Shown piece by piece: positions 5,681-10,725 of a stretch of DNA of 10,725 nt. Made by a program: the position numbers and the translations under genes. The number at the start of each line of letters is the position of its first letter. Within the stretch, counting starts at the first letter, position 1. This DNA is from Gammaproteobacteria bacterium (GTDB lineage Bacteria > Pseudomonadota > Gammaproteobacteria > Methylococcales > Methylomonadaceae). The notes beneath the pieces were generated by a model that made no database searches, was not told where the DNA came from, and saw only the letters and a program-made list of their open reading frames with translations. The stretch lies in the NCBI GenBank assembly GCA_024276805.1, contig JAJRWJ010000081.1:1-10725 (forward strand), in the 5' to 3' direction.

Positions 5681-6109
5681 TTAGATTTCTAAAACCTTGG
5701 GCTGTTGAGCCTGATGCTGATGATCCGGGCCGGCATAGACCTTCAATTTTTTGAACATCGCCCTGCCCAGTGGATTTTTTGGCAGCATGCCTTTCACCGC
5801 GGTGCTGATGATGCGATCTGGAAAAGTTTTTCTCAGCTTGCCGAGACTCACCGACTTCAGGTTGCCTACATATCCGGTATGACGATAGTAAATCTTGTCT
5901 TTTTCCTTGTTACCGGTAACCCTGATCTTTTCTGCATTGACGACAATGATGTAATCTCCTGTATCCACATGCGGCGTATATTCCGCTTTGTGTTTACCGC
6001 GGAGACGACGGGCAATCTCGGTAGCAAGCCGCCCAAGTGTCTTCCCTTCCGCATCGACCACGTACCAATCGCGCTTGACTTCTGCTGGTTTTGCACTAAA
6101 TGTTTTCAT
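5681..6109 (-). CDS. rplM: 50S ribosomal protein L13
   Basis: A 142-residue L13, an early-assembly protein of the large subunit. The start is the ATG at 6109, giving MKTFSAKP at the N-terminus and the normal family length. The GTG two codons upstream (6115) would only add two residues. Landmarks are VKRDWYVVDAEGKTLGRLA (13-31), the LRGKHKAEYTPHVDTGDYI core, the GMLPKNPLGRAMFKKLKVYAG segment and the C-terminal HQAQQPKVLEI. It is the first gene of the rplM-rpsI operon, with a good promoter 42-70 nt upstream of the ATG. Confidence 0.98.
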   Translation of the reverse strand: MKTFSAKPAEVKRDWYVVDAEGKTLGRLATEIARRLRGKHKAEYTPHVDTGDYIIVVNAEKIRVTGNKEKDKIYYRHTGYVGNLKSVSLGKLRKTFPDRIISTAVKGMLPKNPLGRAMFKKLKVYAGPDHQHQAQQPKVLEI

Positions 6110-6150
6110 TGTCACTACTTTAATTATTTTAAAGCCATTAAAAGGCGGAA

Positions 6151-6179
6151 ATTCTACTTGTTTTGGAATTATTTTTCAA
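6151..6179 (-). promoter_or_regulatory. Sigma70 promoter of the rplM-rpsI-tRNA-Gln operon
   Basis: On the minus strand, TTGAAA (6179-6174) and TAGAAT (6156-6151) are separated by exactly 17 nt in an AT-rich setting. Each box differs from consensus at one position. Transcription would start about 36 nt upstream of the rplM ATG. It lies in the 190-nt gap after ntrX, where I see no terminator, so some read-through from ntrX is possible. Confidence 0.75.
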
Positions 6180-6299
6180 GTGAATTTATAATTTTCATGT
6201 ACTCACTCCCGGCACATCATCATTGCTTTTTATTTCCTGCCACCCGCACCTTGTTCAGTAAGACAGGGAAATACCGTGCTGAATCCTGAATAACGATCA

Positions 6300-7655
6300 C
6301 TATAATTTAATGTTCAGGGAATGCAGCTTACGGTATAAATGTGTCCTTTCCATGCCGATGGCGCTGGCCAATTTTGCCACGCTGCCGCTATTTTTATCGA
6401 AATGATATTCCAGATAGGCCTTCTCGAACTGTTCTCTGGCCTCTTTCAACGGCAGATTGAAGAACTCCGGCACCGCCGAAACCACATCCTCGACCACTGC
6501 CCCCAGGGCACTTTTTACTTCCTCCAGCTCTATTTCGTCCCCTGCCCCAAGAATCATCAGCCTCTGCACCAGGTTTTTCAGCTCCCTGACATTACCCGGC
6601 CAACTGTAATTACGCAGATAATTCTGCGCAGCCATGGAAAATTTTCTGAAGGGCAGCTTTTCGTGGCTGACGAAGTAATCGACATAGTAGCTCAGCAGCG
6701 CCGGGATATCCTCGCTGTGTTCTCTAAGCGGCTGCACCTGCATGGTCACGACATTGAGCAGGTAATAAAGATCCTGCCGGAACCGCCCCGCCCTGACCTC
6801 TTCCTCCAGTCCCTTGCGCGTCGATGCCATGACCCGCACATCGACCTGTACCGGACTGCCACCACCGACCCGTAGAAACGAGCTCGATTCAATGGCGCTG
6901 ATCAGGCGCAGCTGTGTCTCGGGATCCATGCCGTTGATTTCACCCAAAAACAGCGTCCCGCCATGCGCCTGTTCCAGCAATCCTGGATATACCTTGCCCT
7001 GGTCCTCCTTGCCAAAGAATTCCACCGCAGAGTTTTCCGGGGCAATACTGCCCACGGCGACATGCACAAAAGCACCATCCCGGCGATTGCTGTGACTGTG
7101 CAGATAGCGGGCATAGAGTTCCTTGCCTACGCCAGCCTCACCGACAAACAACACCCGGGCTTCATGTTGCGCCAGGCGCTTCAATTGATCCTTCATGCGT
7201 TCTACGACCGCGCTTTTGCCAACCGGCTCGACAGTCTCCGTCAACTGCAGCTTCAAACCGGCATTTTCCCGCTGCAGGTGACTCGCTTCCAACGCTCTTT
7301 CGACGATCAGCAGCAACTTTGCCATGGACAGGGGCTTTTCCAGGAAATCATAGGCGCCCAGCCGGGTCGCCTCGACCGCCGTCTCGACATTGCCATGTCC
7401 CGACATCATCACCACGGGGCAATGCAACGCATTTTCCGATTGCCATTCCTTCAACAGAGTGATGCCATCGGTATCGGGCATCCAGATATCCAGCAATACC
7501 AGGTCTGGCTGCTTACTCAGATTCGACTCCCGCGCCTCGGCGGCATTTTTTGCCATGGCCACCCGATAACCTTCATCCTCCAGGATCTCAAAAACCAGCT
7601 GACGGATATCCGGCTCGTCATCGACGACCAGTATGTAGGGGTTGTCTGTTTTCAT
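6300..7655 (-). CDS. ntrX: NtrX-type response regulator with degenerate AAA+ domain
   Basis: A 451-residue response regulator, the cognate partner of NtrY. The receiver domain (1-125) is complete: acidic pair D12/D13, phospho-acceptor D56, S85 and K107. The central AAA+ domain (about 145-370) keeps Walker A GEAGVGKE (172-179) and WPGNVREL (352-359). However, the GAFTGA loop expected near 211-225 is absent, Walker B reads LFLGEI with G238 for Asp, sensor I reads STR (278-280) instead of ATN, and DLYYLLNV has L299 for an arginine-finger Arg. The C-terminal Fis-type helix-turn-helix (424-447, ending RTHLYRKL) is intact. GGAGAGAG precedes the ATG. NtrX proteins commonly lack GAFTGA and need not activate sigma54. 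Family roles are nitrogen and redox/respiratory control. It lies 199 nt after the broken ntrY. Confidence 0.92.
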   Translation of the reverse strand: MKTDNPYILVVDDEPDIRQLVFEILEDEGYRVAMAKNAAEARESNLSKQPDLVLLDIWMPDTDGITLLKEWQSENALHCPVVMMSGHGNVETAVEATRLGAYDFLEKPLSMAKLLLIVERALEASHLQRENAGLKLQLTETVEPVGKSAVVERMKDQLKRLAQHEARVLFVGEAGVGKELYARYLHSHSNRRDGAFVHVAVGSIAPENSAVEFFGKEDQGKVYPGLLEQAHGGTLFLGEINGMDPETQLRLISAIESSSFLRVGGGSPVQVDVRVMASTRKGLEEEVRAGRFRQDLYYLLNVVTMQVQPLREHSEDIPALLSYYVDYFVSHEKLPFRKFSMAAQNYLRNYSWPGNVRELKNLVQRLMILGAGDEIELEEVKSALGAVVEDVVSAVPEFFNLPLKEAREQFEKAYLEYHFDKNSGSVAKLASAIGMERTHLYRKLHSLNIKL

Positions 7656-7854
7656 TTATGCTCTCTCCGCATGTAAATTATCAGCCGGTCAGCGGGCCTG
7701 TCTGCCGCCAGGCAGGCCATTTTTGCCGGGAAAAAGATCAATCCATGCCGCTGCAGAGATCGTCTGCAGGATTTTTCACCCCCACCACCGGTAACGCCGC
7801 CCTGTTCGGCCTCTGATCGGTCGTACGGAGTGTGGATTGCCGCATTTTTGCCCA
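7656..7854 (-). other. ntrY-ntrX intergenic gap with hairpins
   Basis: This 199-nt gap is long for two genes of one two-component operon. It holds a perfect 7-bp inverted repeat CTGCAGA/TCTGCAG (7751-7757/7763-7769) and a GC-rich one GGCCTG/CAGGCC (7695-7700/7713-7718). Neither is followed by a T-run in the direction of the genes. No promoter with two good boxes was found. A short overlapping minus-strand ORF has no recognisable content. Confidence 0.45.
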
Positions 7855-9135
7855 TCAGCCCGCCGGGAGCCTGAAGATAAACCCCGCACCCTGCTGGTAA
7901 TCGGTATCGACCCAAATTGCTCCGCCATGATCCTCGACAATCTTTTTCACGATGGCCAGACCAAGCCCGGTACCTTTCGGCTTGCTGGTCACATAGGGGT
8001 CAAAAAGGGTATCCAACTGTTCCTTGGCGATGCCAGGGCCATTGTCATAGAGAGCAACCTCGATGAATCTGGCATTGTTGCTGAAGACCTGACGTAATTT
8101 TATGGAAATCACCGCTCCAGCACCAGAGGCTTCCAGGGCATTTTTCAACAAATTATGCAAAACCTGCCGGATACTGACCGGATCGGCTTCGATAAGCGGC
8201 AGGTTGGGAACAAATTCGGTCTTGATTTGAACGTTGCGCTGCAGGTTATACAATGCCAGCACTTCCTGCAGCAACTCGGCCATGTCGATGGCGACAATCT
8301 CCTTTTTGCTTGGCCTGGCGTATTCTGAAAAATCATCGACCATTTTTTTCATCGCCTCGACCTGTTGCACAATGGTCTGTGTGGAGCGTTCCAATATTGT
8401 CGCCGATTTTGCCTTCAGCTCTCCGGCCAGTTTATGCCGCAACCTTTCGGCTGACAACTGTATCGGAGTCAACGGATTTTTTATTTCATGCGCCAGACGT
8501 CGCGCCACTTCCCCCCAGGCGGCATTTTTTTCCGCCTGAATCAATTCGGTGACATCATCGAACACGACTACCGCACCAACCCGCCGACCTTCCTGGGAAA
8601 ACAGTGGCGTCCCCCGGCAAAGCAATTCCTGACGCCCATTGGGTCCCAGCAGGGAGACGCTTTCCTGCCAGACATCTTCAGCCTGCTGCATCAGCTGCTG
8701 AATGACCCTCACCAGTCCGGACAGATCGGGATGGTCATTGGCCAGATCGAGCAATCTTCTGCCACGGTATTTGCTGACCAGAACATGCAATATCTTGTTG
8801 GCAGCCTGATTCGCGGTGCGTATATGATAGTCGGCATCGAAGCTGATCACACCCGAGGTCAGACTGGTCAACACCGTTTCCAGATAGGCGCGCTGGTTTT
8901 CCACCTCGATGCTGGCGCGCCGTGCCTCATCTCTGGCGCCAGCGATCCTGGTAGCCATGTCGTTGAAGGATTCCACCAGAAAACCCAGGTCGTCCTGACT
9001 CATGACCGGAAGCTGCTGCTCGTAATGTCCCGCGGCAACTGCCTGGGTGCCTTTTACCAGCTCATTGACCGGCGCGATGATATTGCGGATGACGATAAAT
9101 GCCACCCAGATTGCCGCCAACAGACTCAACAGCAA
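7855..9135 (-). CDS. ntrY: NtrY C-terminal part: last TM, HAMP, PAS, histidine kinase
   Basis: The downstream fragment as an ORF of 426 residues from TTG 9135; no good ribosome binding site supports this start. In-frame sequence back to the TAA (starting LRLSFTLTLF) clearly belongs to the same transmembrane segment. Residues 1-17 are the rest of that segment, and HAMP covers about 18-70. A PAS-like domain (about 85-195) follows. HisKA has the phospho-acceptor H216 in RRLAHEIKNPLTP. HATPase has the N box at N328/N332, G1 DNGPGIA (364-370) and G2 KGTGLGLAI (387-395). All catalytic motifs of an active kinase are present. If made alone it would lack the periplasmic sensor. The next gene downstream is ntrX, 199 nt away. 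Confidence 0.85.
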   Translation of the reverse strand: MLLSLLAAIWVAFIVIRNIIAPVNELVKGTQAVAAGHYEQQLPVMSQDDLGFLVESFNDMATRIAGARDEARRASIEVENQRAYLETVLTSLTSGVISFDADYHIRTANQAANKILHVLVSKYRGRRLLDLANDHPDLSGLVRVIQQLMQQAEDVWQESVSLLGPNGRQELLCRGTPLFSQEGRRVGAVVVFDDVTELIQAEKNAAWGEVARRLAHEIKNPLTPIQLSAERLRHKLAGELKAKSATILERSTQTIVQQVEAMKKMVDDFSEYARPSKKEIVAIDMAELLQEVLALYNLQRNVQIKTEFVPNLPLIEADPVSIRQVLHNLLKNALEASGAGAVISIKLRQVFSNNARFIEVALYDNGPGIAKEQLDTLFDPYVTSKPKGTGLGLAIVKKIVEDHGGAIWVDTDYQQGAGFIFRLPAG

Positions 9136-9171
9136 AACCAGAAACAGCGTCAGCGTGAAACTGAGGCGCAG

Positions 9172-9996
9172 TTAATCCCTTAAAAAGGTCATTTCCTGAT
9201 AACGGACAAAGGCAAATTCCACCGAATCGGCCAGGTCGGCAATCCTCACCGGCACGGGAAACAGCGCCTGCAAATAACGTTTATGCTTGCCCTCCACCTG
9301 GGTGACCACCTGGATCAGCAGACGATCATCCTCATCGATATCCAGCCCGACATAGTCATTGCCCCCCTGCAGTTGTAACCAGACATAGTCCACCGGCAGA
9401 CTTGGCAGAATCTCACTGGGATTGACACTGCTCGAGGCGATAATTCTGGCGCTGCGGGAGAGCAGCGCCATTTCCGAAGCACCCGCTGCGACTCTCAGTT
9501 TTTCCAGCTCGATAGCGGCAAGCGCCGATGATTTGTTGCTCAATTCCCCACTCATCTGCTGTACCTGCTTCAAATGCCAGCGCATGCGCTGATCCAGAGA
9601 CGCCTGGCTCAACTCCAGGGCATCCTCCATGGCGCGGTCGATTTCCACATTGAACCAGCTGTCTATTCCCTGATGCAGAAACTGTGCGGAAAAATAGAAG
9701 ACGATGGCCGCCGGCGCCAGTGACAGCAGCACAAACAGCAAAATCATGCGCGTCGTCAGGCGCGAACCGGCCTGACGTTTTTTCAGCTGCCGGTACAGTG
9801 AATAGATATTCACCACAACCAGCCCCAACAGCACTACCGAGCCCAGTATATTGACCAGCAGCAGCCAGGAATACATGGCGTTCAGCTGGGATGACTCCTG
9901 GGTCGCCGAACTCATCAGTTGCAGTGACAGCAGAATCAGACTGAAGAGAATGACGATGGAGGCGCCGATAGGCAGTTTTATTTTTTTATCGGGCAT
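9172..9996 (-). CDS. ntrY: NtrY N-terminal part: three TMs and periplasmic sensor region
   Basis: 274 residues from ATG 9996 to the premature TAA. Hydrophobic segments lie at about 10-30, 41-67 and 83-107, the last containing the typical LLFVLLSLAPAAIVFYFSAQ stretch. A sensor region (108-274) ends in YQEMTFLRD, exactly where full-length NtrY enters its fourth transmembrane helix. Its start overlaps the end of the DUF4390 gene by 19 nt, so translation is probably coupled; no strong ribosome binding site of its own is seen. Alone it would be an inner-membrane protein with no kinase domain. Confidence 0.85.
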   Translation of the reverse strand: MPDKKIKLPIGASIVILFSLILLSLQLMSSATQESSQLNAMYSWLLLVNILGSVVLLGLVVVNIYSLYRQLKKRQAGSRLTTRMILLFVLLSLAPAAIVFYFSAQFLHQGIDSWFNVEIDRAMEDALELSQASLDQRMRWHLKQVQQMSGELSNKSSALAAIELEKLRVAAGASEMALLSRSARIIASSSVNPSEILPSLPVDYVWLQLQGGNDYVGLDIDEDDRLLIQVVTQVEGKHKRYLQALFPVPVRIADLADSVEFAFVRYQEMTFLRD

Positions 9997-10550
9997 CGAT
10001 ACCAGTCACTGGATAAAGACCAGTCTGCGTTGACATAGGCAACCGGGCGTAGTGGCAGGGGCAACGCCTCCCGGTCGAAACTGACTTTAACCAAGGCATA
10101 ATAGCTGTGCCGGGTGTCCAGCCTGTAAATTTCCACAATGCGCATATCCCTGATTTTCCCCAACGCCCCCAATGCGCCAGCCAATGTTAAAAAATTCTCC
10201 ATCCTGCCATTACCCTGGTCCTTGAGCTGGTAAATATTCATCAAGGGATGATAACGGATTCGATAACGGTGCACCGTGTCGTGTACCTTTTTATCCCAAA
10301 ACCACGGACGTTCCCGATATATTCGAACCGCCATCGTCCACGACAGCGGGATGCCGCTGCGCAGGGCTTGTTTCGCCACCGGGCTCAATCGGTAATCGAG
10401 ATCTGCGGACAACACATACCATTGTTTTTCCGCGCTCAGCCCTGCCTCTACGATACTGACTCCGTAGGCATTGGCATGACTGCAGAAAAGCCATAGCCAG
10501 CCGTACAAAAGCATTTTCCAGCATAGCTTACTGCTTGCTGATCCGGGCAT
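9978..10550 (-). CDS. DUF4390 family exported protein
   Basis: A small protein encoded between rsmB and ntrY, the usual place for DUF4390 genes. I chose ATG 10550 (190 residues, 23-nt overlap with rsmB) because it gives a signal peptide with Lys in the n-region, the hydrophobic core MLLYGWLWLFC and an ANA cleavage motif. ATG 10514 (178 residues) is an alternative but leaves no positive charge. The mature part is beta-rich, with the conserved segments LDYRLSPVAKQALRSGIPL and FWDKKVHDTVHRYRIRYHPL, and an ending near VNADWSLSSDWYRC. The function is not known. Its stop lies inside the start of ntrY (19-nt overlap, in an A-rich stretch), suggesting coupled expression and a possible periplasmic role beside NtrY. 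Confidence 0.82.
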   Translation of the reverse strand: MPGSASSKLCWKMLLYGWLWLFCSHANAYGVSIVEAGLSAEKQWYVLSADLDYRLSPVAKQALRSGIPLSWTMAVRIYRERPWFWDKKVHDTVHRYRIRYHPLMNIYQLKDQGNGRMENFLTLAGALGALGKIRDMRIVEIYRLDTRHSYYALVKVSFDREALPLPLRPVAYVNADWSLSSDWYRCPIKK

Positions 10551-10725
10551 AATAGAAGCCATCCATTCCAGCATCACCGGGCAAAATCTGCCGGCCGCAG
10601 TTCCGCGCCATTCCCCATGGCGCGACGATGGGGATTTCCTGCGCATCGGCATGCCGGGCCAGAAACGCAGCGATCTGCCGTTCATTTTCCGCAGGCAATA
10701 TCGAGCAGGTGGAATATAACAGAAT
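10528..10725 (-). CDS. rsmB: 16S rRNA (cytosine-967-C5)-methyltransferase RsmB, C-terminal end
   Basis: The last 65 codons of a gene that enters from the right edge. RsmB (Sun/Fmu) transfers a methyl group from SAM to C967 of 16S rRNA. LLYSTCSILPAEN (2-14 of the visible part) is the conserved motif with the catalytic Cys in TCS, and GRQILPGDAGMDGFYYARI is the typical C-terminus. It ends with TAA at 10528-10530. The upstream catalytic domain and NusB-like domain are outside the window. It overlaps the DUF4390 gene under my start choice and is probably co-transcribed with the ntr genes. Confidence 0.93.
   Translation of the reverse strand: MLLYSTCSILPAENERQIAAFLARHADAQEIPIVAPWGMARNCGRQILPGDAGMDGFYYARISKQ

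Larger units (their letters stand above)
7855..9996 (-). pseudogene. ntrY: ntrY sensor kinase gene interrupted by an in-frame TAA
   Basis: The full frame from ATG 9996 to TGA 7855-7857 spans 713 codons plus the stop, the normal length of NtrY, but codon 275 (9172-9174) is TAA. The frame is the same on both sides, so this is a point nonsense change and not a frameshift. Upstream are three membrane segments and the periplasmic sensor region. Downstream, the fourth membrane segment starts directly after the stop, followed by HAMP, PAS, HisKA and HATPase domains. Everything else in the frame is intact, so the change is either recent, tolerated through re-initiation, or a sequencing error. The two halves are listed separately. 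Confidence 0.8.

Noticed and set aside
5705..6289. 194-codon plus-strand ORF
   Set aside because: It is antisense to rplM and its promoter, and the ribosomal protein is unmistakable.
6963..7676. 237-codon plus-strand ORF
   Set aside because: It is antisense to ntrX, with no recognisable domains.
9172..9174. Reassigned TAA codon explaining the ntrY stop
   Set aside because: TAA is used as the normal stop of rplM and rsmB in the same window, so a changed genetic code is not plausible.
8488..9183. 231-codon plus-strand ORF
   Set aside because: It is antisense to the ntrY kinase half; the kinase motifs lie on the minus strand.
9978..9996. Programmed frameshift at the A-rich DUF4390/ntrY overlap
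   Set aside because: A run of seven A lies in the overlap, but both genes have proper start and stop codons and a fusion would join unrelated proteins; ordinary coupling is enough.

Overview
This window looks like chromosomal housekeeping DNA from a gammaproteobacterium. The main reason is the minus-strand run rsmB - DUF4390 - ntrY - ntrX followed by rplM - rpsI, an arrangement I associate from memory with methanotroph-like and related free-living gammaproteobacteria. Protein sequences (L13, S9, RsmB, MgtE, HPP) and the mid-range base composition fit. No prophage, CRISPR array, insertion sequence or defence locus was recognised.

Layout from left to right. 1-668 (minus) is the start of the magnesium channel gene mgtE, cut by the window edge. 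669-1212 has no secure gene. It holds a multi-hairpin repeat (copy A) in the mgtE leader and a doubtful 41-codon ORF. 1213-2190 (plus) is a zinc-dependent succinylglutamate desuccinylase/aspartoacylase-family hydrolase. 2312-2706 (plus) is a cold-shock protein gene with fully consensus -35 and -10 boxes and a long AT-rich leader. Copy B of the hairpin repeat begins directly after its stop codon. A bidirectional terminator at 2881-2908 separates it from the convergent HPP-CBS membrane protein gene (2969-4153, minus). 4426-4623 (minus) is a DUF1289 Cys-rich protein with its own terminator. 4624-5117 is mostly non-coding and carries a REP doublet (REPIN-like).

The right half is all on the minus strand. 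The rplM-rpsI ribosomal protein operon has a good sigma70 promoter. A tRNA-Gln(CUG) lies 29 nt after rpsI, followed by a strong terminator, so all three are probably one transcript. Upstream of it is the ntr operon: the end of rsmB, a small exported DUF4390 protein, the membrane sensor kinase NtrY and the response regulator NtrX.

The most notable observation is that ntrY is interrupted by an in-frame TAA (codon 275, 9172-9174). The stop falls between the periplasmic sensor half and the last transmembrane segment plus HAMP-PAS-kinase half, with the same reading frame intact on both sides. Its partner NtrX has a complete receiver and Fis-type DNA-binding domain, but its AAA+ domain lacks GAFTGA and has replaced the Walker B Asp, the sensor I Asn and one arginine finger. 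The NtrYX pair therefore looks either decaying or rewired away from sigma54 activation. The second item of interest is the hairpin repeat family (copies at about 694-830 and 2707-2812), which I could not match to any named element.
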